From Bacteroidota bacterium (GTDB lineage Bacteria > Bacteroidota > Bacteroidia > Bacteroidales > Prolixibacteraceae), in NCBI GenBank assembly GCA_030698405.1, contig JAUYMU010000137.1, positions 30,008 through 94,007 on the forward strand: a DNA stretch of 64,000 nucleotides, written 5' to 3'. The notes below the pieces were generated by a model that saw only the letters and a list, made by a program, of their open reading frames with translations, had not been told where the DNA came from and searched no databases. The translations under genes and the position numbers were made by a program. The stretch's first letter is position 1; every line of letters begins with the position of its first letter. This document shows, piece after piece, positions 24,095-33,057 of this stretch.

Positions 24095-24478
24095 ATGAAA
24101 ACAACAAAACGTTTAGGCATTTGGATGGATCATTCGACCGCCAATTTAATTGAATTTACAGATGACAACACTGAAACAACTGAGGTTGAAGTACAGGTTG
24201 GGGAACAGGACGAACCGCTAAATGCACGCGATGAAACCATGATTCAAAATAAAGATCAGAATGAACTCGCTGATTTTTACAAGAGAATAAGCGAAGTTAT
24301 CAAAGGTTATGATGAAGTACTTCTTTTCGGCCCAACCCATGCAAAAGATGAATTAAACAACATTTTAAAGGATGATCGTCATTTTGATGAAGTGAAAATT
24401 GAAATAAAACCGGCAGACAATATGACAGAAAACCAACAGCAGGCTTTTGTCAAAGAACATTTTGATATCAACGGATAG
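24095..24478 (+). CDS. Hypothetical protein, possibly release-factor-domain-like
   Basis: 127 residues, soluble. It opens RLGIWMDHSTANLIEF and contains VIKGYDEVLLFGPTHAKDEL and a C-terminal DEVKIEIKPADNMTENQQQA. The alternation of beta strands with a conserved FGPT.AK.EL turn recalls the third domain of eRF1/Pelota-like proteins; this is a weak resemblance, though a clear baeRF family 3 gene is present at 48926. It lies downstream of the radical-SAM relative and is probably co-transcribed from site 8. A hairpin terminator follows. Confidence 0.7.
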   Translation: MKTTKRLGIWMDHSTANLIEFTDDNTETTEVEVQVGEQDEPLNARDETMIQNKDQNELADFYKRISEVIKGYDEVLLFGPTHAKDELNNILKDDRHFDEVKIEIKPADNMTENQQQAFVKEHFDING

Positions 24479-24544
24479 ATGTGCAACAACTTTCGAAATT
24501 GTACGCCCCATGTAAATGGGCTTAGTTTTTATCGATAAACATTC

Positions 24545-24583
24545 AAAGAGATGCTTTACTGTAATTCAGTACAGCGTCTCTTT
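24545..24583 (+). terminator. Intrinsic hairpin after 24095 gene
   Basis: Ten-base arms (AAAGAGATGC, one G-U) with a nested ACTG..CAGT inner stem; the right arm ends in TTT. Confidence 0.65.
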
Positions 24584-24877
24584 ACTTTAATAAATACAAT
24601 GTCTTAAAAAACCTTATTTTTGAGTCCACTGCGAAAACCCTAAAACAAGGAAATGCCACTAAGTCACCAAGACACAATCCGCCAACTGGCGGACACAAAG
24701 CCTTGTTTTTCAATTTTTTAAACTTGGTGTAGCTTAGAGTTTTCGTGCCTTTGTGGCAAAAAAGTACTTTTCGGAGTGAACTCATTTTTAAATAAAAGGC
24801 AATCAATGCTATTTGTTTCTTAAATCATGCAACACTATTCACTGTTAAAAGATTCAATTTTGCCAATCACAATCTAA
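24584..24877. repeat. Intergenic stretch with dispersed CCACnAAG-type repeat
   Basis: TGCCACTAAGTCACCAAG at 24654 and the opposing words CTTGGTG (24723) and TTTGTGGCA (24750) form a loose inverted repeat of the same kind as 18814-18876. A TCCGCCAACTGGCGGA palindrome sits inside at 24677-24692. I see no gene or operator here. Confidence 0.6.
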
Positions 24878-25153
24878 ATGAAAATATTGATGGAAAAAAA
24901 TCAAAAAGACCAACGCATTCAGCAATCTGATGGAAAGTCAAAACAACCTTTAACCGGAAACGAAAGACAAAATCCGGCAAAAAGACCGAGGATTCCACGT
25001 CCTGACAAACCAGTGACTCCTCCATCGAAGCCGGAAATAAATCCGGAACCCGCCATCCCTGCACCGGGTATACAGGAACCAGAAATTAACGACCCAACCC
25101 GAATAGATGAACCACCTCCGGTTTTTAATCATAAAAATGTGAGAATCATGTAA
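24878..25153 (+). CDS. Small proline-rich hypothetical protein
   Basis: 91 residues (87 if the ATG at 24890 is used). It is hydrophilic, with a Gln/Lys-rich N terminus then PRIPRPDKPVTPPSKPEIN and repeated PEP/PAP words, so it is likely disordered. No signal peptide. The stop codon TAA lies inside operator site 9. Modest confidence as a real gene; codon usage resembles its neighbours. Confidence 0.6.
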   Translation: MKILMEKNQKDQRIQQSDGKSKQPLTGNERQNPAKRPRIPRPDKPVTPPSKPEINPEPAIPAPGIQEPEINDPTRIDEPPPVFNHKNVRIM

Positions 25154-25203
25154 ATATCAACAAGAATTCTGTAATTTTTTCAAGTGTCATCTCAATAAAT
25201 TTG
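25139..25203 (+). promoter_or_regulatory. AraC-type direct-repeat operator plus promoter, site 9
   Basis: Half-sites at 25143-25154 (GAATcaTGTAAA) and 25164-25175 (GAATtcTGTAAT), 21 bp apart. The -7 box TAAATTTG, a full match, is at 25196-25203, one base closer than usual. It drives the hybrid kinase at 25321. Confidence 0.82.
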
Positions 25204-25320
25204 ATGAAAACTTATTAAGGCGAGAGAAAGAAATGTTTGAACAGCAGTAACATAAGCTTGGAATAACAAAATCGGAACTGGCAAGTCATAGAAGTGCTTC
25301 AACAAATTAAAATTGGTGGA

Positions 25321-27069
25321 ATGAAAAAATTACTTTCAAAAACAGACATAACAAAGAAAGATTCTCCGGAAGATTTCAGGACACAAGGTACAACTGACAA
25401 AAATGAAGATGTACAGCCTGATGAAAAACTGAAAGAATCGGAAATGCGATACCGGCGGTTGTTCGAATCGGCAAAAGACGGAATCCTGATTCTCGATTTC
25501 AAAACAGGCGATATAGTTGATGCAAATCCATTTATCGTTAAAATTATTGATTTGCCTTTAGAAGAAGTACTCGGAAAAAAACTTTGGGAAATCGGACTTT
25601 TCAGCAATAAAGAAGATTCTGAACTTGCCTTTATCGAGTTGAAAACGAATGGCTATATCCGTTTTGAAGACATGCCAATACAAAGGCGAAATGGGAAAGC
25701 TATTCAGGTTGAATTTATAAGCAATGTTTATTTAGAAAACAGAACAAACGTTATTCAATGTAATATCAGGGATATAACAGAACGGGTTAAGCAAGAATTT
25801 GCCTTAAAAGAAAGTGATCAGAACCTAAAGAAGCAAAACACAGAATACGCTAATCTTAATAAAGAATACACAGCACTTAATAAAGAATTAAAGAAAAAAT
25901 TTGATCAAATTCAGCAAATCAACAATGATTTGATTTTGGCAAAAAATAAGGCTGAAGAGTCGGATCAGCTAAAATCTGCATTCCTGTCCAATATGAGCCA
26001 TGAAATTCGGACACCCATGAACGCAATAACCGGATTTTCAGAATTACTTTTGCATCTGGGATCATCATCGGAAGATAAACTTGAAAAGTACCTTAATATT
26101 ATTAATGCCAGCAGCAGGCAGCTTTTATCAGTTATAAACGATATAATTGACATTTCAAAAATAGAATCCGGTCAGTTGTCTATTGAATCAGAATCAGTTA
26201 ACATCAATAAGTTAATGGATGAATTATGCGTTACGTACACTCATTTGGTCGATTTAAAGAAAGTAAAATTAATTTGTCAGCTTGTTAATCCCAATAAACT
26301 TATTCAGGTTAAAACAGATGGGAACCGAATCAGACAGGTGATTTGTAATTTATTGAACAATGCCATCAAATTTACGAAAGAAGGTGAAATCAGCTTTGGA
26401 TATACTGTTCAGGAAAATTTCATTGAGTTTTATGTTAGTGATACCGGTATGGGCATCGCACCTGAAAACCTGTCACTTATTTTTAATCGCTTCAGACAGG
26501 TGAAAGCAACCAACAGTCAGGTAAATGAAGGCAATGGATTAGGATTGGCCATTGCAAAAGCTTTGGTTGAAAAGCTTGGCGGAACCATTGGCGTTGATTC
26601 GAAACCCGGGATAGGTTCAAATTTTAAATTTACAATTCCCTACGAAAATAAAACAGTTGATACTGTGTCAAAACCTATTGAAACAGACAATTACAATTGG
26701 GAAGATAAAACCATTCTAATTGCTGAAGATGAAGCAATTAACCATACATATATTAAAGAAATACTTTCAGATACAAATGCAAAAATACTTCAGGCGTGGG
26801 ATGGGAAGCAGGCTGTTGATTTTGTAAAAACCGACCCTGAAATTTCATTGGTTTTAATGGATCTGAAAATGCCTGTAATGGATGGGCACGAAGCCTTGCA
26901 CATAATTAAACAAATTAAGCCGGATCTGCCTGTTATTGCTCAAACGGCTTATGCAAACAGCGACAGCAGGAAAAGTGCCTTGAAAGGTGGTTTTGATAAT
27001 TATATCACAAAACCCATTGACAGCGCCCTACTCATGGAGGTATTAGACAATTATCTTTCAGAAGATTGA
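25321..27069 (+). CDS. Soluble PAS hybrid histidine kinase (PAS-HisKA-HATPase-REC)
   Basis: 582 residues from the ATG at 25321 (a GTG at 25294 is an alternative). PAS at about 40-165 (YRRLFESAKDGILILD, DITERV), a coiled linker with YANLNKEYTALNKELKKK, HisKA with His near 227 (NMSHEIRTPMNA), complete HATPase motifs (NLLNNAIKFT, DTGMGIA, GNGLGLAI), and a C-terminal receiver with Asp near 514 (VLMDLKMPVMDG). No membrane helix, so it senses a cytosolic signal. It is intact, unlike the kinases at 6078 and 7181, and sits under an AraC-type operator with an AraC protein gene 76 bases downstream. Confidence 0.92.
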   Translation: MKKLLSKTDITKKDSPEDFRTQGTTDKNEDVQPDEKLKESEMRYRRLFESAKDGILILDFKTGDIVDANPFIVKIIDLPLEEVLGKKLWEIGLFSNKEDSELAFIELKTNGYIRFEDMPIQRRNGKAIQVEFISNVYLENRTNVIQCNIRDITERVKQEFALKESDQNLKKQNTEYANLNKEYTALNKELKKKFDQIQQINNDLILAKNKAEESDQLKSAFLSNMSHEIRTPMNAITGFSELLLHLGSSSEDKLEKYLNIINASSRQLLSVINDIIDISKIESGQLSIESESVNINKLMDELCVTYTHLVDLKKVKLICQLVNPNKLIQVKTDGNRIRQVICNLLNNAIKFTKEGEISFGYTVQENFIEFYVSDTGMGIAPENLSLIFNRFRQVKATNSQVNEGNGLGLAIAKALVEKLGGTIGVDSKPGIGSNFKFTIPYENKTVDTVSKPIETDNYNWEDKTILIAEDEAINHTYIKEILSDTNAKILQAWDGKQAVDFVKTDPEISLVLMDLKMPVMDGHEALHIIKQIKPDLPVIAQTAYANSDSRKSALKGGFDNYITKPIDSALLMEVLDNYLSED

Positions 27070-27145
27070 ACCTAAATAAGTACCAGATAATTGATGAGTT
27101 ATTTAATCCATTCAACTATTAATTTCACCCATATTCTACTATAAA

Positions 27146-27664
27146 ATGAAAAACGAGATCCAAGTAACAATCGAAATAAACGGGCAGAATAATCCGGAAC
27201 AGCATGGTGAAATTGCAGAATTACTTAAAGTAGAATCAGAAGTAAAAATTTCGAATGACAATAAACAAATTTCTACTTCAGATCAGTTAGATACTGAGTT
27301 ATATAAGCTGATTGAAGAAATTAAAACTGCCGTTCATCAGTTAATTTATCTTTCTGACAAACTTCCGGATCAGAAAACTTCAAACTATATCATTAATAAA
27401 GTCAACCGCGAATATTCCTATCTGAACGAACTTTTTATAAGCAATACAGGCATTTCGATTAAAAAGTACATCAATATCCAGAAAATTGAACTCGTTAAAG
27501 AAATACTGTTTTACGACGAAACCGATCTGTTTGTAATTGCCCGTAAATTAAATTTTCGAAGTGTATCGAAATTAGAAGACAAGTTTATTAAACAAACCGG
27601 TGTATCTGTTGCTTTTTACAAACTACTTCGAAAAACCAGTGCAGGAAAATCCAAAAATGTGTGA
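27146..27664 (+). CDS. AraC-type DNA-binding protein (short form)
   Basis: 172 residues. The C-terminal about 90 residues form an AraC/XylS double helix-turn-helix: NYIINKVNREYSYLNELFIS, TGISIKKYINIQKIELVKEIL, then LFVIARKLNFRSVSKLEDKFIKQTGVSV. The N-terminal 75 residues are hydrophilic with no recognised sensor. It is related to the protein at 33058 but lacks its HMA-like domain. It is a candidate to bind the 21-bp direct repeats seen 16 times here. Its own stop TGA is part of operator site 10. Its upstream region has no copy of the operator. Confidence 0.85.
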   Translation: MKNEIQVTIEINGQNNPEQHGEIAELLKVESEVKISNDNKQISTSDQLDTELYKLIEEIKTAVHQLIYLSDKLPDQKTSNYIINKVNREYSYLNELFISNTGISIKKYINIQKIELVKEILFYDETDLFVIARKLNFRSVSKLEDKFIKQTGVSVAFYKLLRKTSAGKSKNV

Positions 27665-27724
27665 ATTATGCAATTATTTTCAAAAATTGTGTAAGCCTTT
27701 GGTCGGTGCATCGCAGTATATTTA
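27659..27724 (+). promoter_or_regulatory. AraC-type direct-repeat operator plus promoter, site 10
   Basis: Half-sites at 27663-27674 (GAATtaTGCAAT) and 27684-27695 (AAATtgTGTAAG), 21 bp apart. The -7 box TATATTTA is at 27717-27724. The operator shares the TGA stop of the AraC gene and drives Dps. Confidence 0.82.
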
Positions 27725-27766
27725 TACAGATATAATTTTGTGAGTCTAAATGTAAATCAATAATTT

Positions 27767-28306
27767 ATGAAACCAGTAAACGAAATTCCAGACCAAAACA
27801 ACGAAGTTGTTGTTACTTTTCTCAATCTTCTGCTGGCTGATGAATATGTACTATATACCAAAACCAGAACTGCACACTGGAACGTTGATGGTTCAAACTA
27901 CTTCGAACTGAATGTTTTTCTGGAACACCAATATAATTTACTGGACGTGATCATTGATGATCTGGCAGAACAGATCAGATCGCTCGGATATTTTGCATTG
28001 GGCTCACTCAAAGATTTCCTGAGTGTTGCACAAATGGGTGAAGATAATCGCAACTATGAAAACTCATCGCAAATTCTCGGTTCGCTTTTACACGATCACG
28101 AAGCAATTATCAGTATTATTGAACATGAGATACCACCAATTTCAGATGAACTTAAAAGCATGGAAACTGCCTCTTTTTTAGCCGGAATATTGGACAAACA
28201 AAGGAAATCGGCCCGCCAGATCAAGGCATATTTATCAAGTCCTGAATTAAATTCAGACAACCATCTTCGAATTGTTTATAACCAATCAGTCGAACAGCAG
28301 TTATAA
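27767..28306 (+). CDS. dps: Dps-family ferritin-like protein
   Basis: 179 residues, a four-helix Dps fold: FLNLLLADEYVLYTKTRTAH, WNVDGSNYFELNVFLEHQYN and LLDVIIDDLAEQIRSLG. The ferroxidase ligands are His37, Asp64 and Glu68, with the 27-residue spacing of Dps. Dps proteins store iron, consume H2O2 and, in some species, coat DNA. The protein is cytosolic. It lies directly under operator site 10. Confidence 0.93.
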   Translation: MKPVNEIPDQNNEVVVTFLNLLLADEYVLYTKTRTAHWNVDGSNYFELNVFLEHQYNLLDVIIDDLAEQIRSLGYFALGSLKDFLSVAQMGEDNRNYENSSQILGSLLHDHEAIISIIEHEIPPISDELKSMETASFLAGILDKQRKSARQIKAYLSSPELNSDNHLRIVYNQSVEQQL

Positions 28307-28368
28307 ATTCAAATTGAATTCAAAACCTCAACCATATTACAGGAAACTGGCTGGAGGAAATAATAACC

Positions 28369-28404
28369 ATGAATAAAATATCTGAGCTTAATAAAAAATT
28401 ATGA
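28369..28404 (+). CDS. Possible 11-residue leader peptide
   Basis: ATG at 28369, preceded by GGAGG, encoding MNKISELNKKL. Its TGA overlaps the ATG of the next gene (TATGA). It may couple translation of the small membrane protein to an upstream signal. Too short to prove from sequence. Confidence 0.3.
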   Translation: MNKISELNKKL

Positions 28405-28607
28405 GAAAATTTTCAAACAACACCCTGCTCTATGCAGTTGCGATATTGGTTATTATAGTAGCTTTTTTACTACTGGGCGGTGGCTCAATGCTCAAAGGAA
28501 ACAGATCATTGGGTCTGGAAAATCTTAGATGGTTGCAGATTTTGATTAGTTTAGCGATCGGATTCGGACTGGGCTTGTTATACTCCCGAAGGAGGAGATG
28601 GTGGTAG
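28401..28607 (+). CDS. Small two-helix membrane protein (68 aa)
   Basis: Helices at about 8-28 (LLYAVAILVIIVAFLLLGGG) and 44-62, then RRRRWW. The basic-aromatic tail would face the cytoplasm. No family recognised. It follows Dps in the same direction. Confidence 0.75.
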   Translation: MRKFSNNTLLYAVAILVIIVAFLLLGGGSMLKGNRSLGLENLRWLQILISLAIGFGLGLLYSRRRRWW

Positions 28608-28697
28608 TCCGCAATCTAAAACTATTTTAATCAATTATTCATGATTGCAAACTCAAAATCGGCCAATGTCACAAGATGGACTGGAGCCAAACGAAAA

Positions 28698-29063
28698 ATG
28701 AAAAAATTCTTTTTTGGTATTATCTTCCTGATTGTAATTATTTCAGGCCCCTTTATTTACGTGAAGTATTTTTATACTTACAGCGAAGGATACCGTGCCG
28801 GACTGTTGCAGAAATTTTCGCGCAAGGGCAATCTGTTCAAAACCTACGAGGGTGAGATGATACTCAGCAGCGTAACAGGAAATCAGAACGTCGCGATTGC
28901 ATCTGAAAAATTCTTTTTTTCGGTAACCGACAAGAATGTGGCAAATCACCTTGATACGATACAGGGGCAAATGGTGATCGTTCATTACAATCAGAAAAAC
29001 GGCGCATTGTTCTGGAAGGGCGAATCGGAATACATAGTTGACAGCGTAAAGCCAATACCCTAG
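28698..29063 (+). CDS. Membrane-anchored hypothetical protein
   Basis: 121 residues from the ATG at 28698 (an upstream start at 28641 would add 19 atypical residues). One N-terminal membrane helix (FFFGIIFLIVIISGPFIYV), then YTYSEGYRAGLLQKFSRKGN, FKTYEGEMILSSV and a C-terminal beta domain. The YSEGYRAG..QK.S.KG..FKTYEGEM block is conserved in Bacteroidota proteins of unknown function. Probably faces the periplasm. Confidence 0.78.
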   Translation: MKKFFFGIIFLIVIISGPFIYVKYFYTYSEGYRAGLLQKFSRKGNLFKTYEGEMILSSVTGNQNVAIASEKFFFSVTDKNVANHLDTIQGQMVIVHYNQKNGALFWKGESEYIVDSVKPIP

Positions 29064-29106
29064 CGAATTTTTCGTATCTTTCAGTGAATTTTCAACATAG
29101 ATAACG

Positions 29107-32079
29107 GTGAAACAAGTGCAGGATAAATTGACAAAAATGTTAAGAAAAAAACCTTCTGAACCGGAGACCGTTAATTTCCCAATTGTTTGTATTGGGGCGT
29201 CTGCCGGAGGTTTGGAGGCCCTGGAACAATTTCTGAGCCATGTTCCCGGGAACAGCGGAATGGCGTATGTTGTTATCCAGCACCTCGATCCGACACAAAA
29301 AGGAATGTTGCCCGAATTACTTCAGCGAGTTTCAACCATGGAAGTTTTTCAGGTGAGAGACCGTATGGCAGTTAAGCCGAACAAAGTGTATGTGATTCCG
29401 CCCAACAAAAGTATGTCAATATCCCAGGGAATTCTTCATCTGGTCGCTCCGGTCGAAATAAGAGGACTTCGTCTTCCAATCGATTTTTTCATGCTTTCGC
29501 TTGCTGACGACCAGCAGGAAAGGGCTGTAGGTGTGGTTCTTTCAGGAATGGGCTCCGACGGCAGCCTGGGACTTGGCGCCATAAAAGAACAAAACGGTAT
29601 TGTAATGGTACAGGAACCCTCCACTGCAAAATTCGACAGTATGCCGCGCAATGCCATCGCCTCGGTGATTGTAGATATTTTGGCTCCGGCCGAAGAGCTG
29701 CCTGAAAGACTGCTTAAACTTCTGAATCATATTCCCGAAATAAAATCAGTTTCTGACACAGAAGTTCAGAACAAAAATTCGCTCGAAAAAATCATTGCCA
29801 TTCTGCGCAAACAAACCGGAAACGATTTTTCGCTGTATAAGAAAAATACAATGTACCGTCGTATCGAAAGACGAATGGCAGTTCACCAAATCAAAAGAAT
29901 AACTTCGTATGTCAGTTTTTTGAAAGAAAATCCACAGGAAGTGGAAATTCTTTTCAAGGAGCTGATGATTGGCGTAACCAATTTTTTCCGCGACCCAACT
30001 GTTTGGGAAAAGCTGAAAGAGGCTTTTATCCCGGATTTGATTGCCGGTCTTCAGGAAGGTTCTACACTTAGGGCTTGGGTGGCAGGATGTTCAACCGGAG
30101 AAGAAGCCTATTCGCTTGCCATCGTGTTTAAAGAAACACTCGAAAAAATAAAACCACACGGAGGTATTTTATTACAGATATTTGCCACCGATCTCGACAA
30201 TGAAGCTATTGACGCTGCCAGAAAAGGAGTTTTCCCGGCAAATATTACTGCCGATGTATCGCCTGAACGACTGAACCGGTTTTTTATCCTTCAGGATGAG
30301 AATTACCGGGTAACCACCGAAATAAGGGAAATGGTTGTGTTTGCGCAACACAATATCATTATGCACCCTCCATTTACAAACCTCGATATTCTTACCTGCC
30401 GTAATCTGCTGATTTATATGGATCAGGAACTGCAAAAGAAAATACTTGGGCTGTTTTATTATAGTCTTAATCCTGAAGGAATTATGGTGCTTGGCAGTTC
30501 TGAATCACTCGGGACCCAAAGTCATTTGTTCAAGGTGGCAGATAATAAACTGAAGATATACAAACCGTTGGACAAAATTTCAGCAACGCGCGAATTATTC
30601 GATTTTCCCTCATCATTTTCCCGGTCTAGATCTACTGATATGGAGAAACAAATTCAAGTTAAATTGCCCCAAAATATTGAATCGCTTGCCGATAAAATGT
30701 TGTTGCAGCATTTTTCGCCTCCCGGAGTTTTGGTAACTGAAAAAGGCGACATCGTTTACATTAGCGGACGCACCGGAAAATATCTGGAACCGGCAGTTGG
30801 CAAGGCAAACCTGAATATCTTCGCGATGCTTCGCGAAGGTTTGCGCAACGATTTCCCCATCGCGTTCCGTAAAGCCATCCTGACCAAAGAGGCTGTGGTT
30901 TTGCACAACATTAAAGTTGGCACAAACGGAGGCACACAAAACATCAATGTTACCCTGAAGTGGATCGATAAACCTGAACCTTTAAACGGGATGGTAATGA
31001 TTATTTTCAATGATTTGCCAAAGGTTCCGGATGCTGAACTTCAGAAAAAAAAAGGTAATAAAACCATCGTTAATATTACGCAATCGGAGCTTGAGGCAGA
31101 GTTGCAGCATACGCGCGAAGAAATGCATTATACGCTCGAAGAAATGCAAACTTCGCAGGAAGAACTTAAATCGACCAACGAAGAATTGCAATCAACCAAC
31201 GAAGAATTGCAATCGACCAATGAAGAACTTACGAGTTCGAAGGAAGAAATGCAAAGCCTGAACGAAGAATTGCAAACGGTAAACGCCGAATTACAATCGA
31301 AGATCGATGATTATTCGAGGGTGAACAATGACATGAGGAACCTGCTCAACAGTACCGATATTGCCACCCTGTTTCTCGACAACAAATTACATATCAGGCA
31401 ATACACCCCACAGGCAACAAATATTTTTAAACTCATAAAAAGCGATATCGGACGGCCATTCACCGACCTGGTTTCTGACCTGATTTATCCTGAAATGGTT
31501 GAAGATACTGTAGAAGTAATAAAGACACTGGTTTTTATAAAAAAACAAATCCCAACAAAGGACGGACGTTGGTTTTCGGTACGAATCATGCCATACCGCA
31601 CCTTCGAAGACCGGATTGACGGACTGGTTATCACGTTTTTCAACATCACCGATCTAAAACAACTGGAAGCCAAATTATACGAAAACGAACAGGTACACCA
31701 GTTGATTTTGAATTCATCGTCTGATGTAATCATTAAATTATCAAAAGATTGCAACATTCTGGAATTTAATCCAGAAGCAGAAATATTTTTTGGAAAGAAA
31801 CGGAAAGATGCAATCGGCCAGAGTTATATCCGGCAGTTTGTTCCGGAACCACTTCAGAAAAAAACTGAAAAAGACTTCCATAAACTATTGAAAGAAAGGG
31901 TGGTTGCCAATTTTAAAATGAAGATGACAGCAGCCGAAGGAAAAGAGTGCGAAGTTGAATGGACGGTAAATATCCTGCTCAACAGCTTACAGGCTGCAAC
32001 AGAAATAATTTTGATAGCGAAAAAGAAGGGAGACGGGAGTCGGAAGTCAGAATACGGGAGACGGGAGTCGGAAGTTTGA
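29107..32079 (+). CDS. CheB-CheR-PAS fusion protein, no kinase domain
   Basis: 990 residues, GTG start. CheB methylesterase at about 24-205 with Ser32 (IGASAGG), His59 (QHLDP) and Asp151 (SGMGSDG). CheR methyltransferase at about 225-480 with FFRDPTVWEKL, WVAGCSTGEEAYSLA and NLLIYM. Then a long coiled coil near 670-740 built on repeated STNEELQ, and two PAS domains (about 745-860 and 870-980). No HisKA or ATPase follows. No chemoreceptor or CheA is in the window, so a non-chemotaxis role is likely. The last dozen codons run into a heptanucleotide tandem repeat. The companion PAS gene is at 32342. Confidence 0.9.
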   Translation: MKQVQDKLTKMLRKKPSEPETVNFPIVCIGASAGGLEALEQFLSHVPGNSGMAYVVIQHLDPTQKGMLPELLQRVSTMEVFQVRDRMAVKPNKVYVIPPNKSMSISQGILHLVAPVEIRGLRLPIDFFMLSLADDQQERAVGVVLSGMGSDGSLGLGAIKEQNGIVMVQEPSTAKFDSMPRNAIASVIVDILAPAEELPERLLKLLNHIPEIKSVSDTEVQNKNSLEKIIAILRKQTGNDFSLYKKNTMYRRIERRMAVHQIKRITSYVSFLKENPQEVEILFKELMIGVTNFFRDPTVWEKLKEAFIPDLIAGLQEGSTLRAWVAGCSTGEEAYSLAIVFKETLEKIKPHGGILLQIFATDLDNEAIDAARKGVFPANITADVSPERLNRFFILQDENYRVTTEIREMVVFAQHNIIMHPPFTNLDILTCRNLLIYMDQELQKKILGLFYYSLNPEGIMVLGSSESLGTQSHLFKVADNKLKIYKPLDKISATRELFDFPSSFSRSRSTDMEKQIQVKLPQNIESLADKMLLQHFSPPGVLVTEKGDIVYISGRTGKYLEPAVGKANLNIFAMLREGLRNDFPIAFRKAILTKEAVVLHNIKVGTNGGTQNINVTLKWIDKPEPLNGMVMIIFNDLPKVPDAELQKKKGNKTIVNITQSELEAELQHTREEMHYTLEEMQTSQEELKSTNEELQSTNEELQSTNEELTSSKEEMQSLNEELQTVNAELQSKIDDYSRVNNDMRNLLNSTDIATLFLDNKLHIRQYTPQATNIFKLIKSDIGRPFTDLVSDLIYPEMVEDTVEVIKTLVFIKKQIPTKDGRWFSVRIMPYRTFEDRIDGLVITFFNITDLKQLEAKLYENEQVHQLILNSSSDVIIKLSKDCNILEFNPEAEIFFGKKRKDAIGQSYIRQFVPEPLQKKTEKDFHKLLKERVVANFKMKMTAAEGKECEVEWTVNILLNSLQAATEIILIAKKKGDGSRKSEYGRRESEV

Positions 32080-32157
32080 AGACGGAAGACCGAAGACGGA
32101 AGACGGAAGTCAGAAGACCGAAGTCAGAAGACCGAAGACGGAAGATTAAAGACAGGA
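32028..32157. repeat. Heptanucleotide tandem repeat (AGACGGA/AGTCAGA type)
   Basis: About 16-18 imperfect 7-base units such as AGACGGA, AGACCGA and AGTCAGA. It starts inside the 3' end of the CheB/CheR gene. Seven is not a multiple of three, so unit gain or loss changes the protein's C terminus. Confidence 0.8.
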
Positions 32158-32196
32158 AACCAGTAATGAAAATAAATTTATAAACAGGTAAAAAAT

Positions 32197-32261
32197 AACC
32201 ACATAGGCAGATAGTTCACATAGAAAAATAATAACTATGTTTTCTATGTGCCTATGTGGTT
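32197..32261. repeat. Inverted repeat of the CACATAG type
   Basis: AACCACATAGG at 32197 and CACATAGAAAA at 32217 are matched by TTTTCTATGTG at 32240 and CCTATGTGGTT at 32251. It may act as a transcription attenuator between the CheB/CheR gene and the PAS gene. Confidence 0.65.
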
Positions 32262-32341
32262 CAAAATTATAAACACATGAAAGACCAGAAAATACAGTCT
32301 TCCTACAAATTTTTAAAACCATGAATTTAAACTATTTTGCC

Positions 32342-32890
32342 ATGAACGAGGAACTGGATTATACAAATGCACAGACGTTACGAAAGAGTGCCGAAGAAAA
32401 ACTGAAGGTAAGGCAAGATAAAACGAGCACTTCCACAATAGAAACCGATGTGAAAAGGCTCGTCCACGAACTTCAGGTGCACCAGATTGAACTGGAAATG
32501 CAGAACGAAGAACTGGTACAGGCAAACGAAAGGGCAGAGTCGTCGCTGAAAAAATACACCATGATGTACGATTTTGCACCCATGGGTTATTTTACCCTCG
32601 ATCAGAGCGGAATGATATGCGAGTTGAATTTTACCGGCGCAGAATTGCTTGGCGACAGGCGCTTTTCTCTTATCAACAGCAACTTTAAGTTATTCGTTTC
32701 AGAAGAGACACTGCCCGTATTCAACAATTTCTTAAACCTGATTTATTTGGGCAGGTCGAAAGAATCGTGCAAAATAATGCTGGGGAGCGACTCCGAAAAC
32801 CGGTGCCAGGTTTATATGGAAGGCATTGTAACAGGCGACAATGGTAAATGTCTTTTATCGGTAGTAGATATTACGAATTTCTATAAATAG
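32342..32890 (+). CDS. PAS-domain protein without output domain
   Basis: 182 residues from the ATG at 32342 (upstream alternative at 32321). An N-terminal helix (YTNAQTLRKSAEEKLK), a coiled segment KRLVHELQVHQIELEMQNEE, then one PAS domain beginning YDFAPMGYFTLDQSGMICEL. No kinase. The HELQVHQIELEMQNEEL word is typical of genes next to CheB/CheR-PAS fusions in Bacteroidota, as here, so it probably works with that protein. Confidence 0.85.
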   Translation: MNEELDYTNAQTLRKSAEEKLKVRQDKTSTSTIETDVKRLVHELQVHQIELEMQNEELVQANERAESSLKKYTMMYDFAPMGYFTLDQSGMICELNFTGAELLGDRRFSLINSNFKLFVSEETLPVFNNFLNLIYLGRSKESCKIMLGSDSENRCQVYMEGIVTGDNGKCLLSVVDITNFYK

Positions 32891-33057
32891 GACAATTTTA
32901 TATCTTTATCAATTAATTGTATCAAAAGTAACCTTTGCCATTAAAAAGAGGTATAAATCAACAATGTTACTCAGTATGATATGGTAATCAGTCAGTAATA
33001 CAACGGTTTTTAAAACCGGATAATTAAAGGATATGATTTTTCACTAACATTAGCAGC

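Noticed and set aside
24482..24505. TGCAAC and TGTACG pair resembling the operator
   Set aside because: Spacing is 18 bp, no -7 box follows, and the next sequence is a terminator.
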